38,831 bases of DNA from a virus, in IMG/VR virus record IMGVR_UViG_3300043787_000148, positions 1 to 38,831 of that record; one strand, given 5' to 3'. A program made the position numbers and the translations under genes. Of the stretch, positions 31,419 to 37,962 are shown in pieces. A model generated the notes under the pieces. The model saw nothing but the letters and a program-made list of their open reading frames with translations, made no database searches and had not been told where the DNA came from. The stretch's first letter is position 1. Each line of letters opens with the position of its first letter.

Positions 31419-32135
31419 ATGCAATTCCGTCGGTTTTTCTCACTCGATAGCGCCAAAGCGATCAAGGCGCGTTCATATGGATATCTCAACGCAATCAACT
31501 ATATGGCCCCGGCAAACACCGCTGGCGTCGGCAACCTTTGCCCGCATGCTTCGCCAGGATGTCTGGCGCTTTGCCTTGGCTGGTATTCCGGCCAAGCTTC
31601 GATGGTCAAAGACCAAGAAAACGACATGAACGGCGTGCGCAATTCACGCGTGGCCAAGGCCAAGCTTTTCATGAGCGACCGCAAGGCGTTCATGGCCGAG
31701 CTCATCTCCGGTATTCAGCGTTCACAGAAAACCGCCGCGAACGCTGGCCTTAAGCTTTGCGTGAGATTGAACGGGGCGACCGATATCAACTATCCCCGCT
31801 CCGTTTATGATCAATTCCCGGATGTCCAGTTCGTCGACTATACCAAGTCGGTTCGCAAGGCGCTTGACCATGCGGCCGGCCGTTTGGCGCCGAACTATAG
31901 CGTCACTTTCTCGCGCTCAGAGACCAATGAGGCCGATTGCCTGCTGGTCTTGGCCGCGGGTGGCAATGTCGCGGTCGTTTCCTCGCGCGCCATGCCCGAC
32001 GCCTATCTCGGCTTCCCCGTGATCAATGGCGATGAGCATGACCTGCGCCACCTCGATCCGAAAGGCGTGGTCGTTTGGCTGTCGCCGAAGGGTCTGAAGG
32101 CCAAGCGCGACACCAGCGGCATGGTCCTGCGCTGA
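31419..32135 (+). CDS. Phage protein, gp88 / DUF7227-like with CX6CX3C motif
   Basis: A 238-residue protein. Near the N-terminus is LCPHASPGCLALC (three cysteines, CX6CX3C), a possible iron-sulfur or zinc site, followed by conserved-looking KLCVRLNGATDINYPR, VQFVDYTKS and the C-terminal GDEHDLRHLDPKGVVV. I recognise this as the gp88 / DUF7227 type known from many phages and plasmids, function unsettled. Start: ATG at 31419 with GGAG nine bases upstream; the ATG at 31392 lies inside operator O3 and has no ribosome site. Controlled by the O1-O3 promoter. Confidence 0.75.
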   Translation: MQFRRFFSLDSAKAIKARSYGYLNAINYMAPANTAGVGNLCPHASPGCLALCLGWYSGQASMVKDQENDMNGVRNSRVAKAKLFMSDRKAFMAELISGIQRSQKTAANAGLKLCVRLNGATDINYPRSVYDQFPDVQFVDYTKSVRKALDHAAGRLAPNYSVTFSRSETNEADCLLVLAAGGNVAVVSSRAMPDAYLGFPVINGDEHDLRHLDPKGVVVWLSPKGLKAKRDTSGMVLR

Positions 32136-32187
32136 AGGCGCCAGCGCTAGCCGGTCGCCCCGTGCGGCCGGCTGTCGCGGGCGCCTT
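32135..32187 (+). terminator. Nested hairpin after the gp88-like gene
   Basis: AAGGCGCC (32135-32142) pairs with GGCGCCTT (32180-32187), enclosing AGCCGG (32149-32154) / CCGGCT (32168-32173). A strong, large hairpin, but followed only by TG rather than a T-run, so it may be an attenuator or an mRNA-stabilising structure rather than a full terminator. Confidence 0.45.
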
Positions 32188-32208
32188 TGCCCGATTGGAG
32201 AAACGACC

Positions 32209-32430
32209 ATGCGCAAGATGTTCGTAGACCGTCTACCAAGCATAAAAGTGGGCGACCGAATTTTGTTCGACACACATAGCAACTTGGGTGTGCGCGAAGA
32301 CGTGGTGCGAGGAAAATTCGCCGCTGAAACGCTGCTTGAACCTTACGCGCGCAATACAAAAGCCGCCGCCCTAACTCTAACGCACCACTCTTGGACTTTT
32401 GAGAGCAATGTTATTGCGATCATCCGCTGA
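32209..32430 (+). CDS. Small phage protein (73 aa)
   Basis: A 73-residue alpha/beta protein (RLPSIKVGDRILFDTHSN, then AALTLTHHSWTFESNVIAII). ATG with GGAG nine bases upstream. Ends at the TGA shared with a tiny coupled frame. Unknown family. The third positions are less GC-rich than those of the structural genes, like the rest of this early region. Confidence 0.6.
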   Translation: MRKMFVDRLPSIKVGDRILFDTHSNLGVREDVVRGKFAAETLLEPYARNTKAAALTLTHHSWTFESNVIAIIR

Positions 32431-32501
32431 TGGGCCCGGAGCTCGCTTCAATCTTCGCCGCGGCCATGGTCGCGGCTCTTCTCTTCACTGGAAAGGTTTA
32501 A
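32430..32501 (+). CDS. Possible 23-residue membrane peptide
   Basis: A TGATG overlap follows the previous stop, and the reading frame encodes 23 residues, mostly hydrophobic (ELASIFAAAMVAALLFTG), enough for one short membrane helix. Supported only by the coupled start and hydrophobicity; could be chance. Confidence 0.25.
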   Translation: MGPELASIFAAAMVAALLFTGKV

Positions 32502-32505
32502 CCAA

Positions 32506-32664
32506 ATGAAACACGATGATAATTTTGAGCAAGCGGTCACGCGCGCCCTGCGCGAGATCATGGCAACACGGGCGCCCGAACGTTTCGCCATTCATGACGA
32601 CCTACAGCGCGCGCTAGATCAGTGGAACGCGGCAAGGTGCCCTCTTGTGGTTCAACCTGGATGA
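32506..32664 (+). CDS. Small helical protein (52 aa)
   Basis: A 52-residue frame, with GGAAAGG before the ATG. Product: FEQAVTRALREIMATRAPE, then DDLQRALDQWNAARCPL, an amphipathic helical protein. It ends 43 bases before a strong terminator, as expected for the last gene of this small operon. Confidence 0.5.
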   Translation: MKHDDNFEQAVTRALREIMATRAPERFAIHDDLQRALDQWNAARCPLVVQPG

Positions 32665-32706
32665 GGTAGCCTGGCGCCGTTGAGATGTCCTGAAAAACCG
32701 AGACTG

Positions 32707-32731
32707 AAGGGCCCGCGAGGGCCCTTTTTTT
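32707..32731. terminator. Bidirectional terminator between converging operons
   Basis: AAGGGCCC and GGGCCCTT form a perfect 8-bp stem with loop GCGA, followed by seven T on the plus strand. It lies where the rightward operon and the leftward 165-residue gene converge and could serve both. Confidence 0.85.
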
Positions 32732-33227
32732 ATGCGCCAGGGCAGTCCCCGACCAGCGCTCGCGATCGCGACGGCGAGCAGTCGCATTGCCAGCCCACAG
32801 GCAGCGCCCCGTAGGCCTGCTGTGGCCCGTCCTGCAAATAGTTCTGCTGCGCCCCCGCCAGGCCTTGGGAATAGGCCTGCTGCTGGATGTTTTGGGCGCT
32901 TTGCATCATCTGCAGCTGCAGTTGTTGGCTGGCCTGCTGCGCCATGGCGTTGTGCTGCTCCCATACGGTCTGCGGCGGCGGAAACTGCGGCAAGGCGTGC
33001 TGTCCGCCCATCGGCATCGGATCATTGTGGCGCAAGCGCCAGGCCTCATTGCGCCACAGGCCTGCTCGCTCGCGCTCGGCCATCACCTCGCGTTCGAGCG
33101 TGACGCAGTCGACCCGCGCCTGGCGGAGCGCGCATTCGAGCTCGAGCTCGCGCGCGCTCTTCTCAGGCTTTTCGAAACGCGCCGCGATCGCAGGCGCGAA
33201 CGCCAAAAGCAGGCTTGTTAGGCTCAT
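32730..33227 (-). CDS. Coiled-coil protein with hydrophobic N-terminus (165 aa)
   Basis: A 165-residue protein: a short hydrophobic start (SLTSLLLAFAPAIAARFE) that may be a signal or anchor, a charged coiled coil (ARELELECALRQARVDCVTL), then a Gln-rich stretch (QQASQQLQLQMMQSAQNIQQ) and a Cys-containing tail. GGAGGG lies eight bases before the ATG. It is divergent from the early operon at 33306, and its promoter overlaps operator O4, so it is probably controlled by the same repressor. Function unknown. Confidence 0.6.
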   Translation of the reverse strand: MSLTSLLLAFAPAIAARFEKPEKSARELELECALRQARVDCVTLEREVMAERERAGLWRNEAWRLRHNDPMPMGGQHALPQFPPPQTVWEQHNAMAQQASQQLQLQMMQSAQNIQQQAYSQGLAGAQQNYLQDGPQQAYGALPVGWQCDCSPSRSRALVGDCPGA

Positions 33228-33246
33228 CCGAGCGACCCTCCGCGAC

Positions 33247-33300
33247 GGGCATAATATCCTCTTTCCGGCAATTGACAATGCGGGCAAAATGTCCATATTG
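33247..33300. promoter_or_regulatory. Divergent promoter pair with operators O4 and O5
   Basis: O4 GGGCATAATATCC (33247-33259) and O5 GGGCAAAATGTCC (33282-33294), centres 35 bases apart. O5 lies between TTGACA (33272-33277) and a -10 (ATATTG, 33295-33300) of the rightward promoter. O4 covers TATTAT (33256-33251), the -10 of a leftward promoter whose -35 TTGTCA overlaps the rightward -35. The rightward transcript would start next to the ATG at 33306, so it should be leaderless. Confidence 0.75.
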
Positions 33301-33305
33301 GCGCG

Positions 33306-33551
33306 ATGACCGAACAAATGAACCTTCGCCACTACCTCGCTTCGCGCACGTTTCCGCAGCTGCACGCCAAGCTAAACGCCTGGCTTGCCAAGCCCGAAAA
33401 CGCGCACCTCAAGGTTGAACAATCGGGCCCGCTGTTTGGAGACGCCGAGCAGGCCGTCCGCTTCGCAATCGGGCCAGGAACCCTGACGGACGATCAACGT
33501 CTTTGGCTCGGCGAATACGCCCGCGCTTGGCATAGGCTGGCCGATCAATGA
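33306..33551 (+). CDS. First gene of the early operon (81 aa)
   Basis: An 81-residue protein (LRHYLASRTFPQLHAKLNAW, then TLTDDQRLWLGEYARAW). No motif recognised. ATG follows the O5-controlled promoter by five bases, so the mRNA is probably leaderless. Its stop overlaps the next ATG (ATGA). It heads a coupled series of six genes. Confidence 0.65.
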   Translation: MTEQMNLRHYLASRTFPQLHAKLNAWLAKPENAHLKVEQSGPLFGDAEQAVRFAIGPGTLTDDQRLWLGEYARAWHRLADQ

Positions 33552-33739
33552 TCCGCATCACCGTCACCGCGGCCGCTTATGCGGCCATTCATGGCCAGGA
33601 GCCCCAAGGAAGCCCGCTGGCGGCCGTCTCGCTCTGGCTGGACAAAGCGACCGCCGAGCGGCTCGAGGCCCTCAGGGCCCCGGATATGAGCTACAGCGAC
33701 GTGATTTTGCGACTTGCCGAGATGGAGCGCGCGCTATGA
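33548..33739 (+). CDS. Small phage protein (63 aa)
   Basis: A 63-residue protein: RITVTAAAYAAIHGQEP, then SLWLDKATAERLEALRAP and SYSDVILRLAEMERAL. It has the beta-start/two-helix look of small DNA- or protein-binding phage proteins. Coupled by ATGA on both sides, directly before the HTH gene. Confidence 0.6.
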   Translation: MIRITVTAAAYAAIHGQEPQGSPLAAVSLWLDKATAERLEALRAPDMSYSDVILRLAEMERAL

Positions 33740-33966
33740 CCCCCGAAGAGTTCAAGCAAGCCCGCGCGGCCCTCGGCCTGACCGCGGCCGAGTTCGGCGC
33801 AGCGTTCGACGTCGCCGGCCGCACCGTGCGCGGATGGGAGCTCGGCCAGCGCAATGGCAAGCCCCAGTCGGTTCCGCGATCGGTCGCGGTCCTGGTGCGC
33901 CTGGCGCTGAAGAGCCCGAGCGTGCGGCGCGAATTGGGCATCACCACCAAAATCGCGGCCGAGTGA
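33736..33966 (+). CDS. Cro/XRE-type helix-turn-helix regulator
   Basis: A 76-residue protein with an XRE-like HTH (TPEEFKQARAALGLTAAEFG, then DVAGRTVRGWELGQ). A single domain with no sensor fits a Cro-like or antitoxin regulator. It lies in the early operon whose promoter has the repeated GGGCAWWATGTCC sites, so it is the leading candidate in view for their binder, though this is untested. Coupled with both neighbours. Confidence 0.75.
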   Translation: MTPEEFKQARAALGLTAAEFGAAFDVAGRTVRGWELGQRNGKPQSVPRSVAVLVRLALKSPSVRRELGITTKIAAE

Positions 33967-34118
33967 TGAAGAGTGACCGCGCCGCAGCGATCGCCGCCAG
34001 CGACGCTTTACTTGAGCTGATTGAGGCCTATCGTCGCCATCCGACCCCGGAAGCTCGAGCTGCGCTGATGGCCGCCATGGAAGCTTTCATGAAACGTTTG
34101 GAAGGTTTGAGCGATTGA
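33966..34118 (+). CDS. Small helical protein (50 aa)
   Basis: A 50-residue gene with a TGATG start directly after the HTH gene. It is almost wholly helical and Ala-rich (AAAIAASDALLELIEAYRR, then AALMAAMEAFMKRLEG). Its stop overlaps the next TTG. It may pair with the HTH protein. Function unknown. Confidence 0.5.
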   Translation: MKSDRAAAIAASDALLELIEAYRRHPTPEARAALMAAMEAFMKRLEGLSD

Positions 34119-34555
34119 GCAAGGCCGAGCGGCCGCGGCGCGACGATCTGCCGACGGTGCGCGTCTCGCCCTTGCGCGCCTCTGGCTGGATCACTCCCGA
34201 CATGAAATCGGTTCTCGTCGCGTTCACCAAGGGCGACGAGGTGCACGCCCGCGAGGTGCGCCTCTCGCATCGAAAATTCCCCAACGGGGGATCCTGGTCG
34301 TTTTTCCTCTGCCCGACCTGCTCGAGGCGCGCGCGCACGCTGCGGCTCTACGATGGGCGCGCAGTCTGCTGCCGCTGCGACGGATTGCTGCTCAGATGCC
34401 AAATGGAGGGCCGAGGGACCCGCGAGCGCATCGAGCGGCTGCGAAATCAGCTCTACGGGCCCAAGCCCGCCAGGCACCGGCGCAAGGCGCTTGAAATGTC
34501 GCTCCGGCGCGCGCTAATCGTCGATCGGCGCAAACGGTTAGGCCTGCCCCCATGA
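34115..34555 (+). CDS. Zinc-finger phage protein (146 aa)
   Basis: A 146-residue protein starting at TTG (GGAAGG nine bases upstream, overlapping the previous stop). Around residues 66-95 is CPTCSRRA, then LRLYDGRAVCCRC, a CxxC...CxxC zinc ribbon, followed by a very basic helical end (KALEMSLRRALIVDRRKR). Such basic zinc-ribbon proteins occur in many phages and may bind DNA. Stop overlaps the next ATG. Confidence 0.65.
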   Translation: MSKAERPRRDDLPTVRVSPLRASGWITPDMKSVLVAFTKGDEVHAREVRLSHRKFPNGGSWSFFLCPTCSRRARTLRLYDGRAVCCRCDGLLLRCQMEGRGTRERIERLRNQLYGPKPARHRRKALEMSLRRALIVDRRKRLGLPP

Positions 34556-34917
34556 CCAACATCCCGGCGAGCTGCAAGGGCCTCGAGGCCTTCAGGGTGC
34601 GCCGCCTGCTGATCAAGAAACATGGCAACATCACCGCGACCGCGCGCAAGCTTCGCGTCCCGCCCCACGATCTGCGCCTGGCTGTGCTCGCCCTTCCGTC
34701 TTTGCTCCAGGCTTCGCTCGAGGCCGAAGAGCAGGCGCTCGACGAGGCCGAGGCGGTCATTCGCCGGGCGCTGAAAGACCCTGACGCATCGCGCCGCATC
34801 GCGGCCGCCGGCCATATTCTCAGGACCAGCCCGGCCGCCAAGCGCCGCGGCTTCGGCCGATCGAACGACGATCCGCCGCCGGCGCCGCCCGCCACCGTGA
34901 TCAAATGGCAGTCGTAA
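34552..34917 (+). CDS. HTH protein, terminase small subunit-like (copy B)
   Basis: A 121-residue paralogue of the protein at 26213-26653. The same order is seen: HTH (KHGNITATARKLRVPPHDLR), helical oligomerisation region (SLLQASLEAEEQALDEAEAV), then KRRGFG and a closing PATVIKW. One of the two is probably the packaging small subunit; the other may regulate or bind a second site. It is coupled to the zinc-finger gene by ATGA and ends 57 bases before the next gene. Confidence 0.6.
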   Translation: MTNIPASCKGLEAFRVRRLLIKKHGNITATARKLRVPPHDLRLAVLALPSLLQASLEAEEQALDEAEAVIRRALKDPDASRRIAAAGHILRTSPAAKRRGFGRSNDDPPPAPPATVIKWQS

Positions 34918-34974
34918 GCCCCTCGAGCGCGTGCTAAGAAGCCCAGTCAATCGACCCAGGAAAGGGAGATTGAC

Positions 34975-35346
34975 ATGGCCACGCGCCCACCGCCCCCCCG
35001 CCAGCCCGTACGACCCGGCGCTCGGATCCCGCCTCCTCCTCCGCGCCTGCCCGAATATATTCCGATCGAGCAGCAAGCGGAGCCGACCCAGCCGGGTTAT
35101 TGGCCCGACGAGCAGCCGCCGGACAACCAATGGCCCGATGAGCCCGGAGAGGCCGAACAGCTGCCCAACACAATGGCGGCGATCACCACCATCGTCGACG
35201 AGCAGCGCGCGCGCAGCCTCGAGATCCAACGGCTGGGCCCCACCGCCTACATGGCCCAGTTCGACACCCGCACAGCTGAGGACTTCAACGAGCCTGTCGA
35301 GGGCATCAGCACAACCCAGGTCTCCGAGGCCGAGCTGAGGCGCTGA
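34975..35346 (+). CDS. Pro-rich small protein (123 aa)
   Basis: A 123-residue protein. N-terminal third almost wholly Pro/Arg (PPPPRQPVRPGARIPPPPPR), the middle acidic and Pro/Trp-rich (PDEQPPDNQWPDEPGEAE), the end helical. GGGAGA precedes the ATG. Likely a disordered linker or virion-associated protein; not recognised. Confidence 0.55.
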   Translation: MATRPPPPRQPVRPGARIPPPPPRLPEYIPIEQQAEPTQPGYWPDEQPPDNQWPDEPGEAEQLPNTMAAITTIVDEQRARSLEIQRLGPTAYMAQFDTRTAEDFNEPVEGISTTQVSEAELRR

Positions 35347-35347
35347 C

Positions 35348-36382
35348 ATGCCCGCCAACCCGGACCCAAACAGCGGCTGGGCGAGCTGGCTGCAGCAATT
35401 CCTGCCGCAAATCGGCGCTCCCCAGCCTGGCAACATCCTGAACAGCCCAGCCGCCGGACCCAGCGCCGGGCAAATTCAGGTCGGCGCGCCCCAACCCGGC
35501 AACATCATCAACAGCCCCGCAGCTGGGCCGAGCCTTGGACGGCTCGGCCTGCCCCAGTTCATGGGCGGTAATGGGGTTTACCAGCCGCCGCCGGGGGCGC
35601 CGACGCAGTTGCCAGGCGCGGCGCCGGCCACGCCGCTCGGCGGGTCAGCCAATCCGTTCGTCGCCTCGGCGCAAGGCCCGATGGATCCGAGCATCATGGC
35701 TAGGATGGCCCAGCAAGGCCAAGGGCCAGCGGGCGGCGCCACAGGCTCCTGGGGGCCGCCCAGCCCTGCAGCGGCGTCGACCGCAGCGCCTGGCGCCGGC
35801 GGCATCGGCAGCGATGCGCGCTTTCCATTGACGGCGCTGGGCGGCGCGACAGGCTCTTGGGGCCCTCCCAGCGGCCAAGGCGGCATCGGCAGCGATTATG
35901 TCGCAGGCGGGGCGCCGGTGTCGGGCGCGCCTCCGAACACCAGCCCCAGCGGCGGCGGCATCGGCAGCGATTATGTTGCGAGCCGCACCGCGCCAGGACG
36001 GCCGGCGCCGGTCGCGTCTGCTCCAGCCGGGCCGCTGGCACCGAACTCGCGCTTCACTCTGATCGACCGCCCCAACGCGCCCGCCGGCGGCGGCCCATAC
36101 GGAGGCGGGCCGCCGAAGGCCACGGCGCTCGATCTGAGCGGCATGTTCAACCGCGGTCAGCCGGCGGCGGCCGCGCAGCCCGCTGCCGGAGGAGGGATGC
36201 GACCCGGTAACTTCCCCTATGGTCGGTCGACGACGCCGGGCGGCCCGTTCATGCCGTTTGACATCACCGGCTACCCGGTCGCGGGGGTCAACGCGCCGGC
36301 GGACGCGACCCAACAATGGCTGCGGGGCCTGTTCGGACCGCCAGGGACGGCACTGCAACGGGTGAGGAACGACATTGGCTAA
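35348..36382 (+). CDS. Pro/Gly-rich repetitive protein (344 aa)
   Basis: A 344-residue low-complexity protein with three kinds of repeat: GAPQPGNIINSPAAGPS (two copies near the start), GGATGSWGPPS (two copies), and GGIGSDYV-type (three copies). No ordered domain is evident. ATG comes one base after the previous stop. Composition and the neighbouring Pro-rich gene suggest a virion-surface or internal protein. Its repeats resemble those of the ejection-type proteins in the late operon in style, not in sequence. Confidence 0.6.
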   Translation: MPANPDPNSGWASWLQQFLPQIGAPQPGNILNSPAAGPSAGQIQVGAPQPGNIINSPAAGPSLGRLGLPQFMGGNGVYQPPPGAPTQLPGAAPATPLGGSANPFVASAQGPMDPSIMARMAQQGQGPAGGATGSWGPPSPAAASTAAPGAGGIGSDARFPLTALGGATGSWGPPSGQGGIGSDYVAGGAPVSGAPPNTSPSGGGIGSDYVASRTAPGRPAPVASAPAGPLAPNSRFTLIDRPNAPAGGGPYGGGPPKATALDLSGMFNRGQPAAAAQPAAGGGMRPGNFPYGRSTTPGGPFMPFDITGYPVAGVNAPADATQQWLRGLFGPPGTALQRVRNDIG

Positions 36383-36593
36383 AGGTCTCAGCCGCGGCCG
36401 CAAGCTGCCGGCGATCATGGAAAAGGCGGTGCTGAGGATCAAGGCCTCGAGCCCCGGCGTGAACCCCTACGCCGCCGCCTCGAGCGTGCTGCAGAAGAGC
36501 GGATCGCTGCGCAAGGGCACCAACACTCCGACCAAGAAGGGCGTCACCCGCGGGGCGAAGAGCCGGGCGTGGCGCCACGCCCACCCGGCATAG
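36375..36593 (+). CDS. Small basic phage protein (72 aa)
   Basis: A 72-residue basic protein starting at TTG (GAGG before it), overlapping the previous stop by eight bases. NPYAAASSVLQKSGSLRKG, then TPTKKGVTRGAKSRAWRHA, is a pattern I associate with small conserved phage proteins that may bind DNA. It overlaps the converging gene on the other strand by 50 bases. Confidence 0.65.
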   Translation: MAKGLSRGRKLPAIMEKAVLRIKASSPGVNPYAAASSVLQKSGSLRKGTNTPTKKGVTRGAKSRAWRHAHPA

Positions 36594-36837
36594 TCGACGA
36601 CCAGAGCTCTTTGCCGTTGCGCTTGAACTCGACCAGCACAATCCTCTTGCCGGTGAGCTCGCTCATTTTCTGGGCGCGGAGCTTCATGATCTCGAGCGAC
36701 TTCGGGTTCGAGACCACCATCGGAAAGTGCACATCGTCGATCTGGGTCGCGCAGATGCCCTCGCCGCCCTCGTCGATCGACAGGAACGCATAGAGCGTCC
36801 GGATCGGCCAGCCGTTCCTCGGCGAGTGAACCTCCAT
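36544..36837 (-). CDS. Conserved small phage protein (97 aa)
   Basis: A 97-residue protein (RTLYAFLSIDEGGEGICATQ, then HFPMVVSNPKSLEIMKLRA). ATG at 36837 is chosen because the GGAGGAGGAG run lies just before it. The alpha/beta core looks well conserved; function unknown. Its 3' end overlaps the small basic gene on the other strand by 50 bases, so the two genes are likely not highly expressed together. Confidence 0.65.
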   Translation of the reverse strand: MEVHSPRNGWPIRTLYAFLSIDEGGEGICATQIDDVHFPMVVSNPKSLEIMKLRAQKMSELTGKRIVLVEFKRNGKELWSSTMPGGRGATPGSSPRG

Positions 36838-36858
36838 CAATTGCTCCTCCTCCACCGG

Positions 36859-37176
36859 CTATTTCTTCCGCGGCGGCGGCTTGGCCGCCTCCTCTAGAGC
36901 GTCCATGAACCGTTTGAGCCGGCTGAGCTCGTCGACGTCGCCACGCAGGCCGCCGCGGATCTCGATGTCGTCAATCCTCTTCCAGATCCGCTCCATGCGC
37001 TCCTCCATCTCGGTTTGGCTGCGCAACGTCTCGGATTGGCTGCGCAACAAGGCCCTTAGGTCTTCCATCGACTTGCCCAACTGTCGGCGCAGCATGTTGA
37101 ACGCCCAGACCACGGCCGTCATCCCCGTGATCAGGGCCGCAGTTTGGATGCAATCAATCCACTGATCCGCTCGCAC
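36859..37176 (-). CDS. Single-span membrane coiled-coil protein (105 aa)
   Basis: A 105-residue protein starting at GTG (AGAGGGG just upstream). N-terminal helix (IQTAALITGMTAVVWAFNML) spans the membrane once, then a coiled coil (SMEDLRALLRSQSETLRSQT, then EERMERIWKRIDDIEI) and a basic end. Topology resembles holin or antiholin helpers and exclusion proteins. It overlaps the upstream gene by 23 bases. Confidence 0.55.
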   Translation of the reverse strand: MRADQWIDCIQTAALITGMTAVVWAFNMLRRQLGKSMEDLRALLRSQSETLRSQTEMEERMERIWKRIDDIEIRGGLRGDVDELSRLKRFMDALEEAAKPPPRKK

Positions 37177-37408
37177 CTTGCCCCTCTGAAGGCGTCTCCT
37201 CGTCAAGCATCGCTCTGACGACGTCGATCTCCTGCAGCACCGCGAGCAGGGCGTTGAGCGACGGATAGACGACCACCAACCGCGCGCGGCCGTCCGGCAA
37301 GACGTCGATCTTTTCGCGCCGGCCGGCGCTGAACCGCCGCCCGAAGCTCCGCAGCCACTCGAGCAGATGCTCGTGCCCATCCGCTTGTCCCGGGGCTAGA
37401 ATGTCCAT
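37154..37408 (-). CDS. Small early protein (84 aa)
   Basis: An 84-residue protein (HEHLLEWLRSFGRRFSAGRR, then RLVVVYPSLNALLAVLQEID) with an acidic, Gly-rich end. ATG at 37408 is used, with AAGGAA upstream; an ATG at 37468 would add 20 residues but has no ribosome site. Function unknown. Confidence 0.5.
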   Translation of the reverse strand: MDILAPGQADGHEHLLEWLRSFGRRFSAGRREKIDVLPDGRARLVVVYPSLNALLAVLQEIDVVRAMLDEETPSEGQGASGSVD

Positions 37409-37515
37409 CTTCGCTGGCTTCCTTGCCCCCCCTCTATCCGCCCTATTAAGCAGAGCTATTACCTCCATGGCAACTGCAATCTGACAGTTGTTGCGAAAAA
37501 AATTGGCCCGCTCAG

Positions 37516-37659
37516 CTACAACCCCTCGGTTGCTTGCTCCCTGCTTACTTGCAGGTGTTTCGCCGCCTCTTTATCCGCGGCCGCATAAGAACTTGCGAGC
37601 TCGGCAAGTCGGGCGTCATGATATGCAACCGCCTGGGCGCTGAACTCGGGTGGCGCGGT
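37516..37659 (-). pseudogene. Remnant of a second copy of the 37957-38556 gene
   Basis: On the minus strand, starting directly after a TGA, the frame reads TAPPEFSAQAVAYHDARLAE, then LASSYAAADKEAAKHLQVS. This matches the C-terminus of the gene at 37957-38556 (TAPTPELRAQAVAYHEKRLA, then ELARIYAASDDDARRQ). It has no start and no upstream coding part, so it is a leftover from duplication or recombination. Confidence 0.65.
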
Positions 37660-37797
37660 TCAGGCGCCAGGCGTTGGCGCGCATCCGGCGCGTGCCACGC
37701 GGGTACGCGGCTTACTTATCGTTGCATAGTATGTCAAGCATGCCATGGGCATACTCTTCGCATTTACTGTTGAGGTGACAAGTGGCATGATAGCTGT

Positions 37798-37962
37798 GTG
37801 GCTGCTCCCAAGAAGATCGAACGCATCATCACGCCCATGCCTCGACGGCTCCTCGAGCGCATCGAAGATTTCCGCTATGCTCACCGCATCCCCACCCGCG
37901 CCCAAGCGATCCGGCGGCTGATCGAAATCGGCCTGAAGCACGCTGACGCCGCGCAATCATGA
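37798..37962 (+). CDS. Ribbon-helix-helix (Arc/CopG-type) regulator (54 aa)
   Basis: A 54-residue protein starting at GTG. The product (APKKIERIITPMPRRLLERI, then EDFRYAHRIPTRAQAIRRLI) has the short beta strand and two helices of ribbon-helix-helix DNA-binding proteins. Such proteins usually repress their own promoters; an AGTATG / CATACT inverted repeat lies just upstream (about 37727-37755). It ends six bases into the converging gene. No strong ribosome site is visible, so the start is moderately sure. Confidence 0.65.
   Translation: MAAPKKIERIITPMPRRLLERIEDFRYAHRIPTRAQAIRRLIEIGLKHADAAQS

Noticed and set aside
37534-37773. Plus-strand frame between early genes
   Set aside because: It runs opposite the remnant of the 37957-38556 gene and has no start signal.
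37660-37956. Minus-strand frame opposite the ribbon-helix-helix gene
   Set aside because: The plus-strand RHH product is far more protein-like; the minus frame is its shadow and ends in the TGA before the remnant.
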